DNA of 64,000 nucleotides from Micromonospora parathelypteridis (GCF_014201145.1 NZ_JACHDP010000001.1:6262001-6326000); one strand, 5' to 3'. Positions 36,273 through 44,932 are shown, counted from the first letter of the stretch. The notes: generated by a model from the sequence alone, not told the origin. Translations and numbers: made by a program.

Positions 36273-37312
36273 CCACCGCCGACACCGCCGACACCGCCGA
36301 CACGAGGACCACGCACATGCTGCTCGACCCCGGGATGGACCTCACCCTCCGCCCCATGCGCTACCCGCACTTCTTCGACCGCTTCCGCGACGCCATCCGC
36401 AACACCTGGACGGTCGAGGAGGTCGACCTGCACGCCGACCTCGCCGACCTCGACAAGCTGTCGCCGGCCGAGCGGCACCTGGTCAGCCGGCTGGTGGCGT
36501 TCTTCGCCACCGGCGACACGATCGTCGCGAACAATCTGGTGCTCAACCTCTACCAGCACGTCAACAGCCCCGAGGGTCGCCTCTACCTGTCCCGGCAGCT
36601 GTTCGAGGAGGCCGTGCACGTCCAGTTCTATCTCAACCTGCTCGACACGTACGTGCCCGACGAGAGCGAGCGGTTCGCCGCCTTCGCCGCGATCGAGAAC
36701 ATCCCCTCGATCCGGCGCAAGGCCGAATTCTGCTTCCGCTGGATCGACTCGTTGAACGACCTGCGGGAGCTGCGGTCCCGGGAGGACCGGCGCACGTTCC
36801 TGCTCAACCTGATCTGCTTCGCCGCCTGCATCGAGGGACTGTTCTTCTACGGCGCGTTCGCGTACGTCTACTTCCTGCGCTCCCGTGGCCTGCTGCACGG
36901 GTTGGCCTCCGGCACCAACTGGGTGTTCCGGGACGAGTCCATGCACATGGCGTTCGCGTTCGACGTCGTCGACACCGTCCGCGGCGAGGAGCCGGACCTG
37001 TTCGACGACGATCTCGCCGACCAGGTTCGGCAGATGCTCACCGAGGCTGTCGAGTGTGAGGTGCAGTTCGCCGAGGACCTGTTGGGCCACGGCGTGCCCG
37101 GCCTGACGTTGACCGACATGCGGGAGTACCTCCAGCATGTCGCCGACCGCCGCCTCGCCCAGCTCGGCATCGCGCCGCACTACGGGTCGAGCAATCCGTT
37201 CGCCTTCATGGAGTTGCAGGACGTGCAGGAGCTGTCCAACTTCTTCGAGCGGCGGGTGTCGGCGTACCAGGTGGGGGTGACCGGCACCGTCGCCTTCGAC
37301 GACGACTTCTAG
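36269..37312 (+). CDS. nrdB: Ribonucleoside-diphosphate reductase class Ia, beta subunit
   Basis: A 347-residue diiron-tyrosyl radical subunit. The ligand pattern is visible: an Asp in VDLHADL, FEEAVHVQFY carrying Glu, His (+3) and the radical Tyr (+7), then ACIEGLFFYG and a later ESMHMAFAF Glu/His pair. Because the Tyr is present this is not the class Ic type. The GTG start overlaps the nrdA stop (GTGA), with GAGG upstream inside nrdA. The last codons (FDDDF, stop) lie in a 27-bp sequence repeated exactly at 38203-38229. The AraC-like nrdS gene that follows nrdB in Streptomyces is absent here. Confidence 0.94.
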   Translation: MTTADTADTADTRTTHMLLDPGMDLTLRPMRYPHFFDRFRDAIRNTWTVEEVDLHADLADLDKLSPAERHLVSRLVAFFATGDTIVANNLVLNLYQHVNSPEGRLYLSRQLFEEAVHVQFYLNLLDTYVPDESERFAAFAAIENIPSIRRKAEFCFRWIDSLNDLRELRSREDRRTFLLNLICFAACIEGLFFYGAFAYVYFLRSRGLLHGLASGTNWVFRDESMHMAFAFDVVDTVRGEEPDLFDDDLADQVRQMLTEAVECEVQFAEDLLGHGVPGLTLTDMREYLQHVADRRLAQLGIAPHYGSSNPFAFMELQDVQELSNFFERRVSAYQVGVTGTVAFDDDF

Positions 37313-37321
37313 GCGGCGACC
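37295..37321 (+). repeat. 27-bp direct repeat, copy 1 (nrdB 3' end)
   Basis: This copy covers the last six nrdB codons including the TAG and nine following bases. It is identical to 38203-38229, 908 bp away, in the same orientation. It has the look of an att-site or target-site duplication. Confidence 0.9.
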
Positions 37322-37362
37322 TCGGTCCACGCGTTGCCCATGAGGAACGCCCCGTCCGCGCC

Positions 37363-37429
37363 GATCTTGCAGTTTCGGTCGCCGATATGCGCGTAATGCT
37401 CCTTATGTCGCGACAGGAAGTGCAAGATC
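37363..37429. repeat. Inverted repeat with GATCTTGCA arms
   Basis: Arms GATCTTGCA (37363-37371) and TGCAAGATC (37421-37429) are perfect and extend imperfectly inward. The 49-bp centre is AT-richer. Located just past nrdB inside the inserted-looking segment. Confidence 0.7.
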
Positions 37430-37455
37430 GCGGGGAAGGGGCGTCCGGTCTCTCT

Positions 37456-37523
37456 GATCATGGAGTTGTGGTGCCTGACTTGGTGTTGCGCAGGCACTTG
37501 TCACCCACCACAACTCCATGATC
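37456..37523. repeat. 18-bp perfect inverted repeat with a nested hairpin
   Basis: Arms at 37456-37473 and 37506-37523 (GATCATGGAGTTGTGGTG and its exact complement) enclose 32 bp. Inside, GTGCCTG (37471-37477) and CAGGCAC (37491-37497) can form an alternative inner stem. It resembles actinomycete intergenic REP-like or terminator elements. Confidence 0.8.
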
Positions 37524-37615
37524 GACGAGGCGGTGCGGGGTTGACGAACAGCCACTCCGTCTAAACGCGATGGTGCTCAGCTACTTCTTATCAATCGATC
37601 AAGGAAGCGGCGCGC

Positions 37616-37843
37616 TCAGCTCTGGGCTTCTGCGACGTAGACACCTTTGCCTGGATGGCCCTCGACCAACTCGCGGTCTTTGAGGATCGTCATGACCCGG
37701 TTGATGGTGGAGATATGCACGCCGTACTGCTCGGCCAACTCACGGGTGGACGGCAGTTTCTCGCCTGGAGCAAGCTCACCAGATTTGATTTTTCCCGCAA
37801 TCTCGTTGGCGATCCGCCGGTAGTCCACTCGCTCGGTCGGCAT
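37616..37843 (-). CDS. Short GntR-family DNA-binding protein
   Basis: A 75-residue protein consisting of only a winged HTH of the GntR type (YRRIANEIAGKIKSGELAPG, LAEQYGVHISTINRVMTIL, VEGHPGKGVYV). It lacks any effector domain, as in the small GntR proteins common near actinomycete integrative elements. The ATG at 37841-37843 has CGGAGA upstream; the longer reading is non-coding in appearance. It lies alone within the segment bounded by the 27-bp direct repeats. Its targets are unknown. Confidence 0.85.
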   Translation of the reverse strand: MPTERVDYRRIANEIAGKIKSGELAPGEKLPSTRELAEQYGVHISTINRVMTILKDRELVEGHPGKGVYVAEAQS

Positions 37844-37899
37844 CGGTCGATCTCCGTAGGGTTCCCTGGTTTCGGCAAACTCCTGGGTTCCGGCCGCAC

Positions 37900-37945
37900 C
37901 CCCACCTGGGGGAGCACGGCAGATGGTCGCTGCTCCCAGGTGGGG
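37900..37945. promoter_or_regulatory. GC-rich inverted repeat upstream of the small GntR gene
   Basis: CCCACCTGGGGGAGCA (37901-37916) faces TGCTCCCAGGTGGG (37931-37944), an almost perfect stem around a 14-nt centre. It lies between the GntR start and a possible divergent small ORF, so it may be an operator or an upstream terminator. Confidence 0.5.
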
Positions 37946-37975
37946 CCAACGTCGTGAACGCGGGAGGGTGCCGCC

Positions 37976-38176
37976 GTGCCGATCGATGAACCGGTAAGTC
38001 GGGCAGACGAACTGTTCGCCGCGATGCGGACACTTGATGCTCACTGGACTCGGGCACCTGACCAGCCGTGGCGTTCAGGCGGCTGCCTCGAGTGCTCGAG
38101 TCAGAGCGAATGTGGTCAGCTCGATTGGTCGTTGGGTGTTGTGGCGGACGTTGCATCGATCATGTTGCAGAAGTAG
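37976..38176 (+). CDS. Possible small protein, divergent from the GntR gene
   Basis: A 66-residue frame starting at GTG 37976 with GGGAGGG upstream. It begins VPIDEPVSRADELFAAMRTL and contains three cysteines, but I recognise no family and third-position GC is only moderate toward the end. It is listed because it is divergent to a regulator inside the repeat-bounded segment, where small cargo genes are common. It may equally be a truncated remnant or no gene. Confidence 0.25.
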   Translation: MPIDEPVSRADELFAAMRTLDAHWTRAPDQPWRSGGCLECSSQSECGQLDWSLGVVADVASIMLQK

Positions 38177-38202
38177 CGATGGACGCTGAGCAGTGCGGCG
38201 AG

Positions 38203-38229
38203 TTCGACGACGACTTCTAGGCGGCGACC
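38203..38229 (+). repeat. 27-bp direct repeat, copy 2 (MerR-fusion 3' end)
   Basis: Identical to 37295-37321. Here the CTA within it serves as the stop codon (TAG on the minus strand) of the MerR-peroxiredoxin gene, whereas in copy 1 the same bases end nrdB on the plus strand. Confidence 0.9.
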
Positions 38230-39131
38230 GATCCCGGGGCCTGGCGTCGCTTGGTGAGCCACCGCATCACGTGCAGGGGGTGCGACGCCGGGTCCGGAAT
38301 CGGGTGGAAGACGTGCTCGACCTCGCCGTCGGCGATGATCAGGGTCAGCCGCTCGTAGAGCGTCATGTCACCCGCGGCGCGGGTCGGCAGACGCAGTGCG
38401 TCGGCCAGGGTCAGCCTCGGGTCGGGGATCAGCGGGTAGGGCAGCCGCAGGCGGTGCACGAGTTCACGCTGGTAGCCGGTCGACTGCGCGGACAGGCCGT
38501 AGACCCGGGCGGCGCCGGCCGCGCGGAGTTCCGCGTGGTGGTCACGGAACCAGGTGGCCTGCTCGGTGCTGCCGCGGGCTCCGTGGATCTCCAGCAGCCC
38601 GTTGGGCAGGTCGACGCCCGGCCGTCCGGTCAGGGGGTAGACGAAGATGACGCTCCGCCCGGCGCCGAGCGCGCCGAGGTCGACCGGACGGCCATCGGTG
38701 CCGTAGAAGGACAAAGGCGGCAACCTGCTGCCGATCAGCGCGGCGGGGTCGGCGTCGACCGGGGGACCGCCGGGTACGACCTGCGTCGCGGCCGCGTCCA
38801 GGCGAGCGTCCAGCGCGTCCCGCTGGGCGGTCAACTTGCCGATCCGTTCCTGCAGGTTGGTGATGGTGCTGCGGTACGTGGCCACCGCCGCCGCGCACAC
38901 GTCGGAGTCGTCGGAGCCACCGGCGATCGACTCCACGAACGGGCGGGTCTCCTCGACGGTGAGGCCGAGCGCCATCAGCTCGCGGATCTGTGCCACCAGC
39001 CGCACGGCGATCGGGTCGTACTCCCGGTAACCGTTGCCCAGCCGCCGCGGCACGACGAGCCCGGCCGATTCGTAGTACCGCAGCGCCCGGACCGTGGTCC
39101 CGGTCCGTCGTGCCAGCTCACCCACCCGCAT
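38217..39131 (-). CDS. MerR regulator fused to a peroxiredoxin-like domain without cysteines
   Basis: A 304-residue protein. Residues 1-70 are a MerR winged HTH (MRVGELARRTGTTVRALRYY, GYREYDP), 75-118 a coiled-coil dimerization helix, and about 138-292 a thioredoxin-fold peroxiredoxin (AhpC/TSA, BCP-like) domain: SVIFVYPLTGRPG, FRDHHAELRAAG, LIPDPRLTLADAL and LTLIIADGEVEHVF. In catalytic relatives the segment after GARG reads CTxQxC; here it is STEQAT, so Ser188 and Thr193 replace the peroxidatic and resolving Cys. The domain probably senses a ligand or redox state without thiol chemistry. The ATG at 39129-39131 is the MerR N-terminus. Its stop codon lies in the 27-bp repeat copy 2. Confidence 0.88.
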   Translation of the reverse strand: MRVGELARRTGTTVRALRYYESAGLVVPRRLGNGYREYDPIAVRLVAQIRELMALGLTVEETRPFVESIAGGSDDSDVCAAAVATYRSTITNLQERIGKLTAQRDALDARLDAAATQVVPGGPPVDADPAALIGSRLPPLSFYGTDGRPVDLGALGAGRSVIFVYPLTGRPGVDLPNGLLEIHGARGSTEQATWFRDHHAELRAAGAARVYGLSAQSTGYQRELVHRLRLPYPLIPDPRLTLADALRLPTRAAGDMTLYERLTLIIADGEVEHVFHPIPDPASHPLHVMRWLTKRRQAPGSVAA

Positions 39132-39144
39132 CCTGCGACCCTAA

Positions 39145-40515
<1,371 letters not shown>

Positions 40516-40542
40516 GCGCACCCGAGTGTTCTGTCCCCCTGG

Positions 40543-40950
40543 TCAGGTGGCGAGGTTCAGCTCGGCGAGGAGCTTCTCCACCCGGCCCCGGATCTCGTCG
40601 CGGATCGGGCGGACGGACTCGACGCCCTTGCCGGCGGGGTCGTCCAGCTTCCAGTCCTCGTAGCGCTTCCCGGGAAAGACCGGGCAGGCGTCACCGCAGC
40701 CCATCGTCACGATGACGTCGGAGGACTCCGTGGTCGCGTACTCCAGGAGCTTGGGGGTCTGGTCGGTGATGTCGATGCCGACCTCCCGCATGGCTTGCAC
40801 GGCCGCGGGGTTGACCGTCTCGGCCGGCGCGGAGCCGGCCGAGCGGACCTCGACGGCGTTGCCGGCGAGGTGGCGTAGCCAGCCGGCGGCCATCTGGGAA
40901 CGGCCGGCGTTGTGGACGCAGACGAACAGGACGCTGGGCTTGTCGATCAT
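40543..40950 (-). CDS. arsC: Arsenate reductase, low-molecular-weight phosphatase fold
   Basis: A 135-residue enzyme reducing arsenate to arsenite. The P-loop is CVHNAGRS (Cys11 to Ser18), followed by VTMGCGDACPVFPGKRYEDW with Cys85 and Cys89 of the redox relay and the general-acid Asp in KLDDP. This is the thioredoxin- or mycothiol-linked type, unrelated to the glutaredoxin ArsC of E. coli. The ATG at 40948-40950 has AAAGG some 12 bases upstream. It lies 52 bp downstream of arsR on the same strand. No arsenite pump follows. Confidence 0.92.
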   Translation of the reverse strand: MIDKPSVLFVCVHNAGRSQMAAGWLRHLAGNAVEVRSAGSAPAETVNPAAVQAMREVGIDITDQTPKLLEYATTESSDVIVTMGCGDACPVFPGKRYEDWKLDDPAGKGVESVRPIRDEIRGRVEKLLAELNLAT

Positions 40951-41002
40951 GACGCGGTCGCCTTTCCGGGGCAGGCGGGTACGGGGTGCGTGGGGGTGAA
41001 GC

Positions 41003-41356
41003 TCAGGCGTCGGGTGCCGGTGCGGCCGTGAGCAGTGCGGCGAGCTGGCGCAGGATGGCCGGCCGGGCGCGGTAGTAGACCCAGGTGCCTCGGCGCTCGG
41101 CGTCGACGAGCCCCGCTTCACGCAGCGTCCTGAGGTGGTGCGAGATGGTCGGGCCGGTCAGGTCGAACGCGGGGGTCAGATCGCAGACGCAGATCTCCCC
41201 GCTCTCGGCGGAGGCGATCATCGACATCAGTTGCAGCCGCACCGGGTCGCCGAGGGCCTTGAACGCGGGCGCGAGCACCGTGGCGGCCTCGGCCGGCATG
41301 CGCCGCTCGGTCAGCGAGGGGCAGCAGGACACGTCCGGCGGCGATTGATTAGACAT
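41003..41356 (-). CDS. arsR: ArsR-type arsenite-responsive repressor
   Basis: A 117-residue winged-helix metalloregulator. The DNA-binding part is DLTGPTISHHLRTLREAGLV, followed by a RRGTWVYY wing. Cysteines occur as a vicinal pair Cys11-Cys12 near the N-terminus and as ICVCDL (Cys56, Cys58), which combines features of the Corynebacterium-type and classic ArsR arsenite sites. The ATG at 41354-41356 has no clear ribosome-binding site. A dyad (TGATTAGA / TCTAATCA) spans its start, suggesting autoregulation and control of the divergent acetyltransferase gene. Confidence 0.92.
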   Translation of the reverse strand: MSNQSPPDVSCCPSLTERRMPAEAATVLAPAFKALGDPVRLQLMSMIASAESGEICVCDLTPAFDLTGPTISHHLRTLREAGLVDAERRGTWVYYRARPAILRQLAALLTAAPAPDA

Positions 41357-41383
41357 TTCTCTAGGTTGACACCTATCTAATCA
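41346..41383. promoter_or_regulatory. Likely ArsR operator/promoter dyad
   Basis: TGATTAGA (41346-41353) and TCTAATCA (41376-41383) form an 8-bp inverted repeat with a 22-bp spacer overlapping the arsR start codon. The spacer contains TTGACA-like bases (41367-41372). AT-rich for this genome. Confidence 0.55.
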
Positions 41384-41461
41384 GTGTGCAACTGTCTGAT
41401 TCGACAGACGTCAAGACAGGCGGCGTCGCGTACCTGCGTCCTGCGGAAACGGAGCCTGCTG

Positions 41462-41959
41462 ATGGCCGACCACACCGTGCGCCCGATGGGCGCCGCCGAC
41501 GCCGAGCGGGTCCTGGAGATCTACCAGGCCGGTCTGGACGCCGGCAATGCCAGCTTCGAGATCACCGCGCCAACCTGGGCGGCGTTCGACGCGGCGCGGC
41601 TGAGCGCGCACCGCTTCGTGGCTGCCGACCGCGACGGCAGCGTCCTCGGCTGGATCGCCGTCTCGCCGACCTCGACCCGCGCGGTGTACGCCGGTGTGGT
41701 CGAACACTCCGTCTACGTGGACCCGGCCGCCCAGGGTCGTGGCGTCGCCCGGTTGCTGCTCGACGCGCTGATCGCCTCGACCGAGGCGGCCGGCATCTGG
41801 ACGATCCAGTCCGGGATCTTCCCGGAGAACACCGCCAGCCTGACGCTGCACCAACGGGCCGGGTTCCGCGTCATCGGCGTACGCGAGCGGGTCGGTCGCC
41901 ACCACGACCGGTGGCGCGACGTAGTCCTGCTGGAACGCCGCAGCCCCAACCTCACCTGA
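41462..41959 (+). CDS. arsN1: GNAT N-acetyltransferase, ArsN1-like
   Basis: A 165-residue GNAT enzyme of the phosphinothricin-acetyltransferase group. Visible are VLEIYQAGLDAGNASFEI, VYVDPAAQGRGVARLLLDAL (acetyl-CoA loop Q/R-G-x-G) and NTASLTLHQRAGFRVIGVRE. Members located in ars loci acetylate arsinothricin or methylarsenite-derived antibiotics; the divergent arsR and nearby arsC support that reading over glufosinate resistance. The ATG at 41462 has CGGAG upstream. The FAD oxidoreductase gene follows by 45 bp, probably in one transcript. Confidence 0.8.
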   Translation: MADHTVRPMGAADAERVLEIYQAGLDAGNASFEITAPTWAAFDAARLSAHRFVAADRDGSVLGWIAVSPTSTRAVYAGVVEHSVYVDPAAQGRGVARLLLDALIASTEAAGIWTIQSGIFPENTASLTLHQRAGFRVIGVRERVGRHHDRWRDVVLLERRSPNLT

Positions 41960-42004
41960 CGAGGCCCGCCCGGCAGGCGGACCACCACATCGAGGAGTCA
42001 CCGG

Positions 42005-43288
42005 ATGAACGCCCTGGACACCCTTCCCGTCGTGATCATCGGCGCCGGCCCGACCGGTCTCGCCGCGGCCGCGCACCTGCACGAGCGCGGCCTGACCTTC
42101 ACCGTCCTCGAAGCCGGCGACACCCCGGGCGCCGCTGTCCGCCAGTGGGGGCACGTGCGCGTCTTCTCACCGTGGCGTTTCAACATCGACCCGGCCGCCC
42201 GTCGGCTCCTCGACGACGCCGGCTGGGTGGCCCCCGACCCGGAGGGCCTGCCGACCGGCGCGGAGCTGGTTGGCGACTACCTCCAACCCCTCGCGGAGCT
42301 GCCGCAGCTCAAGCCGCACGTGCGGTACGGGGCGCGCGTCGAGGCGATCAGCCGCCTCGGCCTCGACCGGCTGCGCACCGCCGGACGCGACACCGCACCC
42401 TTCCTGCTCCGCCTCGCCGACGGCGACGAACTGTTCGCCCGAGCCGTCATCGACGCCTCCGGCACCTGGCGTACGCCGAACGTCCTCGGTGCCTCCGGCC
42501 TGCCCGCGCGGGGTGAGGCGGACGCGACGGCGTACCTGGAGCACGCGCTGCCGGACGTGCTCGGTGTCGACCGGGACCGGTTCGACGGCCGGCACACCCT
42601 GGTCGTGGGCGCCGGCCACTCGGCCGCGAACACGCTGCTGTCCCTGGCGGAACTGGCTGGATCCACACCGGGTACCGAGGTGACCTGGGCGATCCGGACA
42701 GCCTCGCCGGCGCGTACCTACGGCGGCGCGGACGCCGACACTCTGCCCGCCCGCGGCGCCCTGGGCGCGCGGCTGCGTGCGCACGTCGACGCCGGACGGA
42801 TCCGGCTGCTCACCGGGTTCGCCGTGCATACCCTCGCCCCGGTCGACGGCCGGGTACGCGTCGTCGTGCGGCACGCCAACGGCACCGACGAGTCGATCAC
42901 CGTCGACCGGATCGTCGCTGCCACCGGCTTCCGCCCCGACCATTCCATCGCCGCCGAGCTGCGTCTGGACCTGGACCCGGTCCTGGGCGCCACCCGCGCT
43001 CTGGCCCCGCTGATCGACCCCAACGAGCACTCCTGTGGCACCGTTGCGCCGCACGGCGTGGACGAACTCGCCCACCCGGAGACCGGCTACTACGCCGTCG
43101 GCATGAAGGCCTATGGTCGGGCGCCGACGTTCCTCATGGCCACCGGCTACGAGCAGGTCCGCTCCGTCGTCGCCGCCCTCGCCGGGGAATGGGTGGCCGC
43201 TCGTGACGTCCAACTCGACCTGCCCGCGACCGGCGTCTGCAACAGCAACCCGGCCGGCGATCAGCTTGGCGGCTGTTGCACCAGCTGA
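42005..43288 (+). CDS. FAD/NAD(P)-dependent oxidoreductase of the arsenic locus
   Basis: A 427-residue flavoprotein. The FAD-binding Rossmann motif is VVIIGAGPTGLAAAAHL at 9-25, the NADPH motif LVVGAGHSAANTLLSL near 199, and ATGFRPDHS marks the third conserved region, as in flavin monooxygenases. Unusual is the C-terminal tail GVCNSN...LGGCCTS with three cysteines. Flavoproteins of this sort (ArsO-like) recur in actinomycete ars operons, where they may oxidise organoarsenicals; the exact reaction is not established from sequence. The ATG at 42005 has GAGGAG. It is the second gene of the unit begun by the acetyltransferase. Confidence 0.8.
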   Translation: MNALDTLPVVIIGAGPTGLAAAAHLHERGLTFTVLEAGDTPGAAVRQWGHVRVFSPWRFNIDPAARRLLDDAGWVAPDPEGLPTGAELVGDYLQPLAELPQLKPHVRYGARVEAISRLGLDRLRTAGRDTAPFLLRLADGDELFARAVIDASGTWRTPNVLGASGLPARGEADATAYLEHALPDVLGVDRDRFDGRHTLVVGAGHSAANTLLSLAELAGSTPGTEVTWAIRTASPARTYGGADADTLPARGALGARLRAHVDAGRIRLLTGFAVHTLAPVDGRVRVVVRHANGTDESITVDRIVAATGFRPDHSIAAELRLDLDPVLGATRALAPLIDPNEHSCGTVAPHGVDELAHPETGYYAVGMKAYGRAPTFLMATGYEQVRSVVAALAGEWVAARDVQLDLPATGVCNSNPAGDQLGGCCTS

Positions 43289-43338
43289 TCACCGACCACG
43301 ACGACGGTCCCCGTCCCCGGCCCGGTCGGCGGGCGCCG

Positions 43339-43692
43339 TCACCGTCGGCTGGCGCAGGCGACGCACGTACGCGCCGACGGGCGGGCGACGAGTCGCTCGG
43401 TGGGAATCGGACGGGAGCACCGCTCGCACACGCCGTAGCTGCCGTCGTCGACCCGTCGCAACGCGACGTCCAGCTCGGCCAGGCGTTGGCGGGCCGCGTC
43501 CAGGACGGCGGTGAGCTGTGCGCGTTCGAAGGCGATCGTGCTGCCCTCGGGGTCGTGTTCGTCATCGGCGTTGGACGACCGGGATGCCTCGAAGAGGCTC
43601 CGTAGGTCGCCGTCGAGGGCGGTGGCCTGAGTCTCGGTCTGCTCGCGCAGCCGCAGCAGCTCCTGGCGGATCGCGCTGGAATCCCGGTTCAT
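43339..43692 (-). CDS. TraR/DksA-type zinc-finger protein
   Basis: A 117-residue protein with a coiled-coil helical front (IRQELLRLREQTETQATALD, then ERAQLTAVLDAARQRLAELD) and a C-terminal four-cysteine zinc finger CERC...CVAC (YGVCERCSRPIPTERLVARP), the DksA/TraR pattern. DksA-like proteins insert into the RNA polymerase secondary channel; many actinomycete members are of unknown role. The ATG at 43690-43692 has GGTGGAAC upstream. It follows the diiron gene by 22 bp, so it is probably the last gene of that unit. Confidence 0.87.
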   Translation of the reverse strand: MNRDSSAIRQELLRLREQTETQATALDGDLRSLFEASRSSNADDEHDPEGSTIAFERAQLTAVLDAARQRLAELDVALRRVDDGSYGVCERCSRPIPTERLVARPSARTCVACASRR

Positions 43693-43714
43693 GGCCGTTC
43701 CACCGTACAGCTCC

Positions 43715-44932
43715 CTACATGAAGTTGCGGGTGTGCAGGGCGGAGAGCGCGGCGGCCTCGTCGGGGCGGAAACCCAGCCGTACCAGTCGGCGTTGGCGGC
43801 CCTGATCCATCGCGTGTTGCAGAGCCTGCACCCGGTCGAAGCCGGTGGACACGTCGTCGGGATGCCAGCCACCCGCCGCGAGCACCACCAGCGCGTCGAA
43901 GACGTCCGCGTTGAGGCCCGCGGTGTCGGCGAGCGCGTCGTGGCGGCGGTGGATCGCCGCCCGCAGCCGATCCCGCAGCCGCGGGTCGAGCTGCGCCTGA
44001 TGCTCCAGGTGCGCCATGCCGAACACCACGTGCCGGCGCTCGTCCTGCATGGCGAGCCAACAGACTCGGCGGGTCACCGGGTCCGGGGCATTCTGGTGCA
44101 GGAACGACAGCAGATCGACGAAGCTGCCCTCGCCGAGCACGGAGAGCAGGAACGAGGCCAGCGCGAAGTCGGACTCCGCGACGAGCGTGAAGAGCGACTG
44201 CCGGCCGCCGGCCGACGACGTGCCCAGCTCGGCGCCCCGCAGCAGCGCACGCCGGTTGAACACCTCCATGTGCCGCGCCTCGTCGGCCATCTGCACGGCG
44301 AGAAGCTGCACCACCTCACGGAAGTGCGGGTGGATGCGCCCCACGAACCGGGCCGGTACGACGAGCGCGGCCTGCTCGTTCTCGACCAGGTAGGTCATCA
44401 CCTGCACCACCGCGGCCTCGACATCGGCCGGCAGCGCGAACGGATCGTCCCACGGCACCGCGGTCTGCGGATCCCACTGTCGTGCGGCCGCCTGGGCGTA
44501 CAGGTGCGGGGCGACGTCGGCCCACACCAGGTCGCGGTCGTCCAGGTCGAACCGGGCCTCGGGACCACCGGCTTCGAGCAGCGCCCCCCGGGCGCCGAGC
44601 CCCCACCGCGCCGGTGGGCGGCTGCTGAGTGCCGACGGAAGGGCGGGCCCGGCCCGCTCCGCGCCGAACCAGCGGTCGTCATCCGCCGTACCCCGGACGA
44701 CGACGGCCACCAGGTCGCTCCGGTCGCCCAGGTCCGGCCATTCGACCCGATGCCCCCGGCCACGACACCAGGCGGGCAGGTGCACGGGCAGCGCCGGGTC
44801 ACGCCCGGAGACCGCCACCCGGCCTCCGGGCGGCAGCCCGGCCAGAGCGCGCTGTACGAGTAGATGCGCTCCCCGGCCGAAGCCCAGGTCGCCGAGGTGG
44901 ACCTCGACGTCGGCGGCCGGGGCCGTGCTCAC
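43715..44932 (-). CDS. TusA-like domain fused to a ferritin-like diiron protein
   Basis: A 405-residue cytosolic protein. Residues about 8-65 resemble a TusA/SirA sulfur-carrier fold (VEVHLGDLGFGRGAHLLVQR, then VSGRDPALPVHLPAWCRGRG), but the canonical Cys-Pro at the active site is absent (GRGAH instead). From about 165 a four-helix ferritin-like domain carries plausible diiron ligands: Glu186 region, Glu218/His221 (EARH), Glu268 region and Glu298/His301 (ERRH). The GTG start overlaps the stop of the PhnD-like gene by four bases. I know no described enzyme with this combination; context suggests an oxidative step with the flavoprotein of the same unit. Confidence 0.75.
   Translation of the reverse strand: MSTAPAADVEVHLGDLGFGRGAHLLVQRALAGLPPGGRVAVSGRDPALPVHLPAWCRGRGHRVEWPDLGDRSDLVAVVVRGTADDDRWFGAERAGPALPSALSSRPPARWGLGARGALLEAGGPEARFDLDDRDLVWADVAPHLYAQAAARQWDPQTAVPWDDPFALPADVEAAVVQVMTYLVENEQAALVVPARFVGRIHPHFREVVQLLAVQMADEARHMEVFNRRALLRGAELGTSSAGGRQSLFTLVAESDFALASFLLSVLGEGSFVDLLSFLHQNAPDPVTRRVCWLAMQDERRHVVFGMAHLEHQAQLDPRLRDRLRAAIHRRHDALADTAGLNADVFDALVVLAAGGWHPDDVSTGFDRVQALQHAMDQGRQRRLVRLGFRPDEAAALSALHTRNFM

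Noticed and set aside
37309..37497. A 62-codon minus-strand frame after nrdB
   Set aside because: It lies over the two inverted repeats, has no ribosome-binding site and no family resemblance.
41386..42516. A 376-codon plus-strand frame across the acetyltransferase and flavoprotein genes
   Set aside because: It is the out-of-frame shadow of both genes; their own frames have GNAT and FAD motifs.
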